Shown here piece by piece: positions 1-7,447 of a stretch of 32,820 bases of DNA. Below the pieces are notes generated by a model. That model was given only the letters and a program-made list of their open reading frames with translations. It was not told where the DNA came from and ran no database searches. A program made the position numbers and the translations under genes. Every line of letters begins with the position of its first letter. The stretch's first letter is position 1. This DNA is from Streptosporangiaceae bacterium (GTDB lineage Bacteria; Actinomycetota; Actinomycetes; Streptosporangiales; Streptosporangiaceae). The stretch is taken from the NCBI GenBank assembly GCA_025964715.1, contig JAOPYH010000240.1, forward strand, positions 1 through 32,820. The letters run 5' to 3'.

Positions 1-347
1 GGCGGCGGTCAGCTTCCAGAAATAGGACTAGGCCCGGGCTCCTGGGCGGGGGCCCGGGCCGCTGTACCGCAGCCGATCCGGCTGGCGCGCTCGCGATGGC
101 GATTAACTCCGGCCTGGCCCCACCATCACGGTGCTGCGAGAGTCCCGTTCGAAGGTTGGCGCCAGGACGGGCCTTCTTTGCTGTTCACGCATGTACCCCG
201 ACTCAACGTCGGGCCGTGGGAGACATCCCCGACGGTTAGTTCACGCGTTATATATGTGGGCGATTTGTCCAAATTGGATGCGGCGGTCTTGGTCCCGCCG
301 GCGCCAGCGCGGGAGTGGAGGCGGCCGACCAGCCCGTTGCTCCCGGC
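1..347. other. Non-coding left edge with a GC-rich inverted repeat
   Basis: I see no convincing gene in this stretch. Positions 31-38 (GGCCCGGG) and 53-60 (CCCGGGCC) form an 8-bp inverted repeat with a 14-nt loop, which could be a terminator for a gene left of the window. An AT-rich patch near 246-278 includes the 11-nt palindrome TCCAAATTGGA at 268-278. Reading frames here have no recognisable product. Confidence 0.5.
31..60. terminator. Possible GC-rich hairpin
   Basis: GGCCCGGG at 31-38 pairs with CCCGGGCC at 53-60 around a 14-nt loop. There is no T tract, and the gene it would serve lies outside the window. Confidence 0.3.
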
Positions 348-570
348 TCATCGCTCAGTCCGCCGGCTCCAGGCCGTTACCTCCGCGATCCGCGCGGCCA
401 CCGCGGGGTCCGCTGCGATCTCGGCCGGCAGCCAGGTGGTGCGATCGGGTCGCGCCGCCACCCCCTGGTCCGCGGTTAGCCCTTCGGCCGACGTTAGGTT
501 CACCCTGTCGAGCTCGGCACCGGCCAGGTCCGCCCCAATGAGGTGGACATCGACCAGATGCCGGTTCGCC
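348..570 (-). pseudogene. Pentapeptide-repeat protein remnant (C-terminal fragment)
   Basis: About 74 codons ending at 348 read like the C-terminus of an actinobacterial pentapeptide-repeat protein. There is a run of A(D/E)L-type repeats (HLIGADLAGAELDRVNL), then a tail with a TTWLPAEIA motif of the kind that often closes such proteins. Upstream in the same frame, from about 570 to 905, the translation is Arg/Ser/Pro-rich shadow of the DUF397 gene and no start is convincing. I therefore read it as the 3' end of a gene truncated or frameshifted at the 5' side. It lies directly downstream of the DUF397 gene on the same strand. It could instead be a short intact gene with a start I cannot recognise. 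Confidence 0.4.
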
Positions 571-672
571 GTGGTCCTCCTCGATGAGGGCCAGCGCGAG
601 GCTGGGCGGCGAGCGGGTCCGGAGGGACTCCTATCCGTCAGCAAGGGCCTTGAAGGTCGGCACCACGGTGGT

Positions 673-915
673 TCAGCTGCGCTTGATCTCCGTGACGAAG
701 GCTCGCCACGCCCCGGGCGCGAAGATGAGTGCCCCTCCGTCGGGATTCTTGGAGTCCCGGACGGCCACGACCCCGAGCGACACTGCGACCTCGACGCAGG
801 CTCCACCGTTGGTGCCACTGCGAGTGCTCTTACGCCACACCGCCACCTCGACGCAGTTGCCGCCGTTTGGGCCACTAAGGCTGCTCTTGTGCCACACGGC
901 GTCACTCAGGTCCAT
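673..915 (-). CDS. DUF397 domain protein with duplicated N-terminal half
   Basis: This 80-residue protein has the DUF397 signature: W-x-KS-x-x-S-x-x-x-GG-x-CVEVA, then VAVRDSKNPDG and a final F-x-PGAWRAF. Such small proteins are usually encoded beside XRE regulators of the DUF5753 type in actinomycetes, where some pairs affect development or antibiotic production. The first motif occurs twice in tandem, residues 8-26 and 27-45, a 19-residue (57-bp) duplication; a normal DUF397 has one copy and about 60 residues. ATG at 915 overlaps the stop of the upstream regulator gene by 10 bp, and the ribosome site lies inside that gene, so the two are translationally coupled. The molecular function of DUF397 is unknown to me. 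Confidence 0.9.
   Translation of the reverse strand: MDLSDAVWHKSSLSGPNGGNCVEVAVWRKSTRSGTNGGACVEVAVSLGVVAVRDSKNPDGGALIFAPGAWRAFVTEIKRS
781..894 (-). repeat. 57-bp tandem duplication inside the DUF397 gene
   Basis: Two adjacent 57-bp units (894-838 and 837-781) encode similar 19-residue segments, each starting with W and ending CVEVAV. The units have diverged at several codons, so the duplication is not very recent. Confidence 0.75.
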
Positions 916-1691
916 CTCTCGTCCACCGTTCTCCTGATGAGCTGGAGAGACTCACGCTGAGGTAATGCGCACGCCTGAATCGAATCCCAGAGGTCTATAA
1001 GAGCCTCAAGGTATTGGGGGTCGCGTGCAATCTCGCCTCGCACAGCCGTTTCTACGTACGCTACCTCACCGTTCCCGGCTCCGAGAGAGGCGATCACGAA
1101 GGTGCCGAGGACGCCCGGGTGCATCCCATGTGGGACTACTTGGACAGTCGTACGGGAGGACGCCGCGACCTCGATCAAGTGCTCCAGCTGCATTTCCATG
1201 ATTTCCCTGCTGCCTACCGGACGGAGCAGGACCGCTTCATCCAGAACGCAACGAAGCTTCGGCGGGGGCGGCTCCTCTCTGCCCATCAAGTGCTGCCGTT
1301 CCATCCGCCCGGCAACCGCCTCCTCATCGCCGTCCAGTACCGCGTCGGCATATCCCTTGGTTTGCAGCAGACCAGGGACAACCGCCAGCTCGAAAGTACG
1401 GAGCACAGTGGCTTTGGCTTCGATTGTGGGCCATTCGCCGAACCAGGTCGGGAAGCGGTCGGCCTTGCGCCAGTCGAGCAGCCGCTCCAGCGCTCCGCCC
1501 GTTACCAGTGCCTCGTCGCAGGCCCGGGCGAAATCGGCCGAGGCGGGCAGCTGGCCCGTCTCGATCCCGCTGATGAGCGACTCGCTGAAATGCACCCGGT
1601 CGGACAGGTGGGTCTGGGTGAGTCCGGCCGCGAGCCGGTAGTGCCGCAGTTCCCGGCCCCAGATGGCCTGCGGGGCGTACGGTTCGGCCAT
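906..1691 (-). CDS. XRE-family regulator with DUF5753 domain
   Basis: The 261-residue protein has an N-terminal XRE helix-turn-helix (about residues 12-66, including AGLTQTHLSDRVHFSESLISGIETG) followed by a DUF5753 ligand/effector-type domain (about 85-255) with the usual E-x-x-VVPGLLQT and VQVVPHGMHPG motifs. Length is normal for the family. ATG at 1691 has a good ribosome site (GGAGG, 7 nt upstream). It is coupled to the DUF397 gene downstream and diverges from an RsbW-like ATPase gene, the classic three-gene arrangement of actinomycete developmental regulators. Leu243 is encoded by TTA (963-965), rare in this window, and the 3' end uses more A/T-ending codons than its neighbours. It probably binds the intergenic palindrome near 1758-1768 (inference). 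Confidence 0.92.
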   Translation of the reverse strand: MAEPYAPQAIWGRELRHYRLAAGLTQTHLSDRVHFSESLISGIETGQLPASADFARACDEALVTGGALERLLDWRKADRFPTWFGEWPTIEAKATVLRTFELAVVPGLLQTKGYADAVLDGDEEAVAGRMERQHLMGREEPPPPKLRCVLDEAVLLRPVGSREIMEMQLEHLIEVAASSRTTVQVVPHGMHPGVLGTFVIASLGAGNGEVAYVETAVRGEIARDPQYLEALIDLWDSIQACALPQRESLQLIRRTVDERWT

Positions 1692-1757
1692 TTTCGTCCT
1701 CCGGGTCCGAGTTCAAGGGCTCCAAGACCGCGCGGCCCGTCTCTAAGCCCATTTCAC

Positions 1758-1788
1758 TTCGTGACGAACCTCCTACGGAAAGTAGTTT
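1758..1788 (+). promoter_or_regulatory. Candidate operator and promoter for the ATPase gene
   Basis: The divergent gap 1692-1842 contains a perfect palindrome TTCGTGACGAA at 1758-1768, and TAGTTT at 1783-1788 that could be a -10 box for the ATPase gene. The palindrome would sit near the -35 position, a plausible binding site for the divergently encoded XRE regulator. A second small inverted repeat (CTAC..GTAG) lies around 1773-1785. Confidence 0.4.
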
Positions 1789-1842
1789 GCACCGGTCACG
1801 CTGGGAATCCACGCGGATCACGAAAAGTCGAGGAGTCCCGCC

Positions 1843-2325
1843 GTGCCGTACCCGAACCGAAACCGGCCACGTGGCGAAGCCGCGGACTCCCGCGGCTGTC
1901 CGCTGGAAAGCTCGCGCCTGCCCATGCGGCCGCAATCCGCCCAGGTGGCCCGGCGCCGGGTGCGCGAGACGCTGGAGCTCTTCGGCGCCGACCCGGCCGT
2001 CATCGACGACGCGGAGTTGCTCACGTCCGAAGTGGTGACCAATGGGCTGGTGCACGCGGCCCGGCCCGGCGGCGAGATGAGGCTGCTCATCTTCCGGGAC
2101 GGTGACCGCGTGACCGTCGAGGTGCACGACCCCAGCCGGGCGCTGCCACACCCGGACGGCGCCCCGGACATGCTGTCCGAGTCAGGTCGCGGCCTGTTCC
2201 TCGTGAAGAGCCTCGCCGCGGATCACGGCGCGCACCGGACCGAGGGCGGCGGCAAGGCCGTCTGGTTCCAGGTCCTCGCCTGGCGATCCAGGTCGGAGGC
2301 GGATCTGCCGGCGGTCAGATCCTGA
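1843..2325 (+). CDS. ATP-binding anti-sigma-factor-like protein (RsbW/HATPase_c family)
   Basis: The 160-residue protein contains a GHKL ATPase domain of the RsbW/SpoIIAB type. The N box is SEVVTNGLVHAARPG (about residues 66-80), with V-x-V-E-V-x-D in the middle and a G-x-G-L-x-L-V motif (SGRGLFLVKSLA) near residue 115. These proteins bind or phosphorylate sigma-factor partners, and many actinomycetes carry dozens of paralogues. GTG at 1843 has AGGAG 8 nt upstream. It diverges from the XRE/DUF397 pair, so the three probably form one regulatory unit. The 3' end overlaps the convergent gene at 2315-3202 by 11 bp. The target sigma or anti-anti-sigma factor cannot be read from this window. Confidence 0.88.
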   Translation: MPYPNRNRPRGEAADSRGCPLESSRLPMRPQSAQVARRRVRETLELFGADPAVIDDAELLTSEVVTNGLVHAARPGGEMRLLIFRDGDRVTVEVHDPSRALPHPDGAPDMLSESGRGLFLVKSLAADHGAHRTEGGGKAVWFQVLAWRSRSEADLPAVRS

Positions 2326-3202
2326 GGTTGCGCTGCAGGATGGAGACGGCTTGCACGGTCATATGGCCGCGCCACTCCAGGGCGGCCGCCGGCGAGAAGC
2401 TGGCGAAGTCCACGGCCCAGCCGCCGTCGTCCTGCTGCTGTTCGGCGAGACGCCCCAGTTCGGCCGAGATGGCTTCCGGCGTGAAGAGTGCCCGCACCGG
2501 ACGGTCCGGCGTGGGAGCGAAGTCCAGTGGCCGCATCATCTCCTCGTCGGTGCCGCCTTGGACGTGCACCAGTCCGCTGGCGGGAATGTGCTTGGCCAGG
2601 CGGTCGAGGAGGGCCGCCGCCTCGGGGTGCGTCTCGTGCACGGCGTCGAGAAACTGCACGGCGAAGGCGAGTTCGAGCGCGTGCGGGGCGTCGCCGATCG
2701 TCTCGATGGCGGCGAGGCAATAGTGCGTGGCCCGGGCGAGCCAGGGATGGGCGGCGATGGCAAGGTCGTGCGCGGCCACGCGCTGAGCGGTGGCCGTCAC
2801 AACGGCGGTGATCTGCAGCGAGGAGACCGTGGCGTCGGCCCGCGCCCACCAGGGTGCGCAGCCGGCCACGCTCGCGACGGGAAGCGCCAGCGGGAGTCCG
2901 CCATCGGGCAGGGAGACCGACGCGAGCCAGTCGCAGAGCGCGACGGCCTGCGGGGACGTGGTCGGAGCGAGGTCCTCGAAGACCTCGAACGCGTGCAGCG
3001 CGCCCCCGGGCTGGCTTTCCGGAGACCGCAGGTCGGCCTCGAGACCCCAGCCGTAGCCGCCGTCGAGGTTGCGGTAGGCGTCGAGGGCGGCCAGAACGGC
3101 CCCGGGGTCGGCGTCGCCCAGGAGCAACTGGAAGCGGCGGCGGTCCAGGACACGGGCGTGGGCGGCGGTGAAGTCCGCGGCGGCGGACAGGTCTACGTTC
3201 AC
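2315..3202 (-). CDS. Hypothetical protein with terpene cyclase/prenyltransferase-like alpha-helical repeats
   Basis: This 295-residue protein resembles a group of actinobacterial conserved hypotheticals with squalene-cyclase/prenyltransferase-type repeats. It has an early NLDGGYGWGLEADL segment and a late QQQDDGGWAVDF segment, both resembling QW-type repeats of alpha/alpha-barrel proteins. I see no DxDD or DCTAE-type catalytic motif, so enzymatic activity is unproven. I placed the start at GTG 3202, where homolog-like sequence (VNVDLSAAADF) begins and GGAG lies 12 nt upstream; a longer frame to 3295 adds an atypical Ser/Arg-rich leader. It converges on the ATPase gene with overlapping stops and diverges from the deaminase gene. 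Confidence 0.7.
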   Translation of the reverse strand: MNVDLSAAADFTAAHARVLDRRRFQLLLGDADPGAVLAALDAYRNLDGGYGWGLEADLRSPESQPGGALHAFEVFEDLAPTTSPQAVALCDWLASVSLPDGGLPLALPVASVAGCAPWWARADATVSSLQITAVVTATAQRVAAHDLAIAAHPWLARATHYCLAAIETIGDAPHALELAFAVQFLDAVHETHPEAAALLDRLAKHIPASGLVHVQGGTDEEMMRPLDFAPTPDRPVRALFTPEAISAELGRLAEQQQDDGGWAVDFASFSPAAALEWRGHMTVQAVSILQRNLRI

Positions 3203-3294
3203 GCGCTCAGCGTGCTCCGACCGGGGGGTGCTTGTCTTGCACGTTTCGGACACCGGAGCGACGCCGCGGACGGACGAACTTCGAAGCGAGTGCA

Positions 3295-3300
3295 TAGGAT
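3295..3300 (+). promoter_or_regulatory. Candidate -10 box for the deaminase gene
   Basis: TAGGAT lies 40 nt upstream of the TTG start at 3341. No good -35 is visible. A ribosome site GAGGGG follows at about 3330-3335. Confidence 0.4.
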
Positions 3301-3340
3301 CGCGGCGAACAGCCGGGCCGGTCAGGTGTGAGGGGCAACG

Positions 3341-4348
3341 TTGGACGACTTCATCGCGGGACTTCCGAAGTGTGAGCTACACCTGCACATCGAAGGCACC
3401 CTCGAGCCAGAGCTCAAGTTCGAACTCGCCGCGGCCAACGGCATCGACCTGCCGTACTCGACGGTCGAAGAGGCCCGGAACGCGTTCACCTTCAACAGCC
3501 TGTCGTCGTTCCTGGTCGGCTACTACGAGGGCATGGACGTCCTGCGCACCGAGCCGGACTTCTATGCACTCGCCTCCGCCTATCTGCGCAAGGCCGCGTC
3601 GCAGAACGTGCGGTACGCGGAGATCTTCTTCGACCCGCAGGCGCACACCTCCCGTGGTGTCCCCTTCGACATCGTGATCCGCGGCCTGCGCCGGGCCATC
3701 ATGGAGGCCGAGCGGACGCTGGGCATCCGGGCGCAGCTCATCATGTGCTTCCTGCGGGACTTCTCCGCGGAGTACGCCATGGCGACGCTGCTGGAGTCGC
3801 TGCCGTACCGCGAGTGGATCGTCGGCGTGGGGCTCGACTCGGACGAGCGCGGCAACCCTCCGGTCAAGTTCGAGAAGGTGTTCGCCCGCGCCCGGCAGGA
3901 GGGCTATCTGCTGACGGTGCACTGCGACATCGACCAGGAGAACTCCATCGAGCACATCCGCCAGTGCGTCGAGGTCATCGGCGTCGACCGGATCGACCAC
4001 GGCTCCAACGTGCTCGAGGACGAGCAGCTGGTCAAGGAGATCAAACGGCGGGGGATCGGCTTCACGGTGTGCCCGGTCTCCAACGGCTTCGTCACCGATG
4101 ACTTCAAGGCCGAGGAGATCCGGCGGATGATGGACCTCGACCTGCGGGTCACCATCAACTCCGACGATCCCGCCTACTTCCTGGCCTACGTCACCGAGAA
4201 CCTGCAGAGGATCCAGGAGCGGCTGCAGCTCACGGCCGCGGAGCTCGTGCAACTGCAGCGCAACGCCTTCGAGATCTCCTGGCTGCCCCGGACGGTCAAG
4301 GACGCCTACCTCACGGAGCTCGGCGAGTACGGGCGAGCACACGGCTGA
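3341..4348 (+). CDS. Adenosine/adenine deaminase-family protein with variant active-site motif
   Basis: The 335-residue protein is a metal-dependent amidohydrolase of the adenosine/adenine deaminase family. It has the N-terminal HxH zinc motif (H14, H16), the FFDPQ and VGLDSDERGNPPVKF segments typical of bacterial adenine-deaminase-like members, a third metal His (H194), the IDHG motif (H220) and SDDP (D275, D276). The canonical HAGE motif that supplies the proton-shuttling Glu reads HCDIDQEN here, with two extra residues before IDHG, so the usual Glu is absent; D196 or D198 might substitute. Substrate is therefore uncertain: adenosine, adenine or another 6-aminopurine. The start is TTG with GAGGGG 5 nt upstream. 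PhoD follows, with 76 nt between its likely start and this stop. Confidence 0.85.
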   Translation: MDDFIAGLPKCELHLHIEGTLEPELKFELAAANGIDLPYSTVEEARNAFTFNSLSSFLVGYYEGMDVLRTEPDFYALASAYLRKAASQNVRYAEIFFDPQAHTSRGVPFDIVIRGLRRAIMEAERTLGIRAQLIMCFLRDFSAEYAMATLLESLPYREWIVGVGLDSDERGNPPVKFEKVFARARQEGYLLTVHCDIDQENSIEHIRQCVEVIGVDRIDHGSNVLEDEQLVKEIKRRGIGFTVCPVSNGFVTDDFKAEEIRRMMDLDLRVTINSDDPAYFLAYVTENLQRIQERLQLTAAELVQLQRNAFEISWLPRTVKDAYLTELGEYGRAHG

Positions 4349-4424
4349 CCGGTTGTCCGGGCCGGGTGAGAAGTACGGCCCCCTCTGTGGACGTGCGGGG
4401 GCGGGTCAGATAGAGATGCCCTCT

Positions 4425-6014
4425 ATGACCCGCTTGGTGCTTGGCCCCCTGCTCCGACATGTCAGCGACACCTCCGCCACGGTGTGGGTTGAGACCGACG
4501 GCCCCTGTGAAGTGCGGGTTCTCGACTCCACCGCCCGTACGTTCGCCGTGCACGGACACCACTACGCCCTCGTGGAGGTCGACGGACTCGAACCGGGGTC
4601 GCAGACCCCCTACGAGGTCGCGCTCGACGGAGCCAAGGTGTGGCCGGAGCCCGGCGCGTCCTTCCCGCAGAGCCGCATCCGGACCCTCGATCCGAACGGC
4701 CCGCTCCGAGTGACCTTCGGGTCGTGCCGCCGGGCGCCGGCGTCCGAGGACGAGCACGGCCTCGACGCGCTCGTCCCCTTCGCGCACCGGCTCGCGGCGG
4801 GCGGTGAGTGGCCGAGCGTGCTGCTGATGATGGGTGACCAGGTGTACGCCGACGAGCTGGGCGAGGAGATGAAGCAGTTCATCCGCAGCCGGCGCGGCCC
4901 CGGGGAGCGGCCCCGGGACGAGCTCGCCGACTTCGAGGACTACTGCCGGCTGTACAAGCTCGCGTGGGGCGAGGACCCGGCCGTACGGTGGCTGATGTCC
5001 ACGGTCCCGGTCTTCACCATCTTCGACGACCACGACATCCGGGACGACTGGAACACCTCCTACACATGGCGGCAGGAGATGTGGTCACTGCCCTGGTGGC
5101 GTGACCGCATCGTGGGCGGCCTCGGGTCGTACTGGGTCTACCAGCACCTCGGCAACCTGTCCGCGGAAGGCCGCGCGGCGGACCCGTTGTACAAGGCCGT
5201 ACGGGAGGCCGAGGACGGCGGGACGCTCCTCGACGACTTCGCCGAGCGGGCGGACAAGGAGCCCGAGACCGCACGCTGGAGCTATGCCCACGACATGGGG
5301 GGCACGCGGCTCATCATCGTGGACAGCCGCAGCTCCCGCCGGCTCACCCCCGACAGCCGCGCCATGCTAGACGACGGCGAGCTCGCGTGGCTGGAGGACC
5401 AGGCCGCCGGTGACTTCGACCATCTGCTCCTCGGCAGCTCACTGCCGTTCCTGCTGCCCCGCGCCATTCACCACCTCGAGTCCTGGAACGAGGCGGTCGC
5501 GGAGGGCGCCTGGGGACGCCTGGCCGGCCGTTGGGGCGAGAAGGTACGCCAGGGCGCCGACCTCGAGCACTGGGCCGCCTTCGAGGCCTCCTTCCGCCCG
5601 GTCGCCGAGGAGGTCATCCGGGTGGCGCGCGGCGAGCAGGGCCGGCCGCCGGCCGGTATCTCCTTCCTGTCCGGGGACGTGCACTACTCCTACCTCGCCC
5701 GGGCGGCGATGCCGAGTACCGAGACCGTCGTCACCCAGGTCGTCTGCTCGCCGCTGCGCAACCCGTTGATCCGCAAGTTCCGGTGGGCCAACCGCCTGGC
5801 GTGCACCCGCGCCATGGCCTGGCCGCTCAGGGCTCTGGCACGGCTCGCCGGCGTGCCGAGGCCGCCGCTGGATTGGCGGATAACCGAGGGTCCGTGGTTC
5901 GAGAACGCCATCGCGACCGTCGAGATTCAGGGCCGCCGTTCCACGGTCCACTGGGAGGCACCGAACAGTGAGACCATGCTCACCCGGCTCGGGCAAGCCC
6001 GCCTGTCCGCGTGA
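4425..6014 (+). CDS. PhoD-like alkaline phosphatase/phosphodiesterase
   Basis: This protein (529 residues from ATG 4425) has an N-terminal fibronectin-like domain (LGPLLRHVSDTSATVWVE) followed by a PhoD-type metallophosphatase core. Metal-site motifs are FGSCRR, MGDQVYADE (D138), FDDHDIRDDWN (about 201-209) and LSGDVHYSY (D418, H420). It probably hydrolyses phosphate mono- or diesters. Unlike secreted PhoD enzymes there is no Tat (RR) or Sec signal peptide, so a cytoplasmic location is likely. ATG 4416, three codons upstream, is an alternative start; 4425 matches the typical M-T-x-L-x-LGPLLRH beginning. A possible TAGAGA -10 box sits 8 nt upstream, so the gene may be leaderless. Confidence 0.88.
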   Translation: MTRLVLGPLLRHVSDTSATVWVETDGPCEVRVLDSTARTFAVHGHHYALVEVDGLEPGSQTPYEVALDGAKVWPEPGASFPQSRIRTLDPNGPLRVTFGSCRRAPASEDEHGLDALVPFAHRLAAGGEWPSVLLMMGDQVYADELGEEMKQFIRSRRGPGERPRDELADFEDYCRLYKLAWGEDPAVRWLMSTVPVFTIFDDHDIRDDWNTSYTWRQEMWSLPWWRDRIVGGLGSYWVYQHLGNLSAEGRAADPLYKAVREAEDGGTLLDDFAERADKEPETARWSYAHDMGGTRLIIVDSRSSRRLTPDSRAMLDDGELAWLEDQAAGDFDHLLLGSSLPFLLPRAIHHLESWNEAVAEGAWGRLAGRWGEKVRQGADLEHWAAFEASFRPVAEEVIRVARGEQGRPPAGISFLSGDVHYSYLARAAMPSTETVVTQVVCSPLRNPLIRKFRWANRLACTRAMAWPLRALARLAGVPRPPLDWRITEGPWFENAIATVEIQGRRSTVHWEAPNSETMLTRLGQARLSA

Positions 6015-6197
6015 ACCGGCGGCGGTGCGGCGGGTGTGGTCTCGATCCCGCATACTTTCCAGCAACGGTGACGAATCGCCGTATCGGCTTACTGCCGATT
6101 GAGACTTCACTACGCTATTGGTGCCCGGGATCCTTCCATGGCTCGCCGACTACGCGGAGTGGGTCGAGGCGGCCTGGTGTAGAGGAGGCGGTGTCGC

Positions 6198-7367
6198 GTG
6201 GATCGCAGCGCGCTGTTCGTAGATGCCGGCTACCTGCTGGCGGACGGCGCGATGGCGGTGCACGGAACCCGCCATCGAGAGACCGTGTCGTGGGATTTCA
6301 GCGGCCTGTTGCAGCTCATGACGAACCTGACCCGTGAACGCACCGGCCTGCCGGTGCTGCGCTGTTACTGGTACGAGGCGACGATCGAGGGCCGGCGCTC
6401 CGCCGAGCACGAGGCGCTGGCCGACCTGCCGGGCCTCAAGCTGCGGCTCGGGCGCATCCGCCCCGGACGCCGTGAGGGGCTGGACAGCGAGATCCACCGC
6501 GATGTCATGACACTCGCGCGCAACGGCGCCATCGCGGACGCCGTGGTGGTCAGCGGCGACGAGGACCTCGCCCCGGTCATCGCCGACGCCCAGGCCCTGG
6601 GCGTGCGCGTCACGGTGGTGCACGTCTCCACGGAAGGCAACTGGACCATCTCGCGGGTGCTGCGCCAGGAGTGCGACGACCTGATCGAGATCGGGTCCGG
6701 CCATCTGCGCCCCTACGTCAACAGCCTGACCGGAGCCGACACCTCGGCGGGCCCGCTGTCGAACGGACACGGCACCAGCTCCGGCACCGCCATCTCGCCG
6801 ATGCGGACCGGGCCGCACAGCAGCCCTCCGCCCAGCTCCCCCATCACCGGGCAGCCGCGGTCGGAGCACATGTCCACGCCGCCACGCGTGACCTCCTCGT
6901 CACCAGGCCGGCACGGAAGCCCGCCGGGCATGCCGCCCGGGGGACCCGTCCACTCGGCCCCGACGCCGGCCGCGCCCTCCCCCACGTCGTCGCACCCGCC
7001 GTCCCAAGGGCCCCCGACCGGGCAGCGGGGCAACACGCAGTACGTCTCGCGGCCCCCCCAGCAGCACGGCCCCTATACCGCGCCACAGCAGATCGCTCCA
7101 CCGCAGCCACAGCAGAACACGCCGACCCTGTCGGAAGCCGTCAAGGCGGCCCACCAGGAGGGCCAGGACTTCGGCGAGTCCGTGGCGCGGGACGCGCCGG
7201 CGCTGTGGCTCGAGGCGGTGCTCGCCCGTAAGCCGCGAATGCCGTCGGATCTGGAGGCGCGGCTGCTGCAGGGCTCCTCGCTGCCGATCGACTTCCTGCT
7301 CCACGACGAGGTGCGGCACGCGCTACGGCGGGGGTTCTGGGACGCGCTCGAACGCTCCCGGCGCTAA
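6198..7367 (+). CDS. NYN-domain (LabA/DUF88-like) protein with long Pro/Ser/Gln-rich linker
   Basis: Residues 1-178 form an NYN domain, a PIN-like nuclease fold. Acidic residues are at the expected places: D9 in FVDAGYLL, D96 in LDSEIHRDVM, and D121/D123 in VVSGDEDLAPVI. Such proteins are predicted or shown to act on RNA. Residues about 185-305 are a low-complexity Pro/Ser/Gly/Gln linker. A helical C-terminal segment (about 308-389, from LSEAVKAAHQEG to the end) resembles the conserved tail of actinobacterial NYN proteins. GTG at 6198 has a strong ribosome site (GAGGAGG at about 6181-6187). No partner gene is evident: the TPR gene 80 nt downstream appears to have its own promoter. Confidence 0.88.
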   Translation: MDRSALFVDAGYLLADGAMAVHGTRHRETVSWDFSGLLQLMTNLTRERTGLPVLRCYWYEATIEGRRSAEHEALADLPGLKLRLGRIRPGRREGLDSEIHRDVMTLARNGAIADAVVVSGDEDLAPVIADAQALGVRVTVVHVSTEGNWTISRVLRQECDDLIEIGSGHLRPYVNSLTGADTSAGPLSNGHGTSSGTAISPMRTGPHSSPPPSSPITGQPRSEHMSTPPRVTSSSPGRHGSPPGMPPGGPVHSAPTPAAPSPTSSHPPSQGPPTGQRGNTQYVSRPPQQHGPYTAPQQIAPPQPQQNTPTLSEAVKAAHQEGQDFGESVARDAPALWLEAVLARKPRMPSDLEARLLQGSSLPIDFLLHDEVRHALRRGFWDALERSRR

Positions 7368-7434
7368 CGGACCGGGATTTCAAGCGGGACGGCCGATCAT
7401 CCGTAATCTCCCGCTTCGCCAGGCGACTGGCGGG

Positions 7435-7440
7435 TAGCGT
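7435..7440 (+). promoter_or_regulatory. Candidate -10 box giving a leaderless TPR mRNA
   Basis: TAGCGT ends 7 nt before GTG 7448, and no Shine-Dalgarno is present. Confidence 0.5.
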
Positions 7441-7447
7441 CTAAGGC

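Noticed and set aside
131..960. Plus-strand frames of 136 and 260 codons at the left edge
   Set aside because: Arg/Pro/Ser-rich translations opposite the DUF397 and XRE genes, without ribosome sites or motifs.
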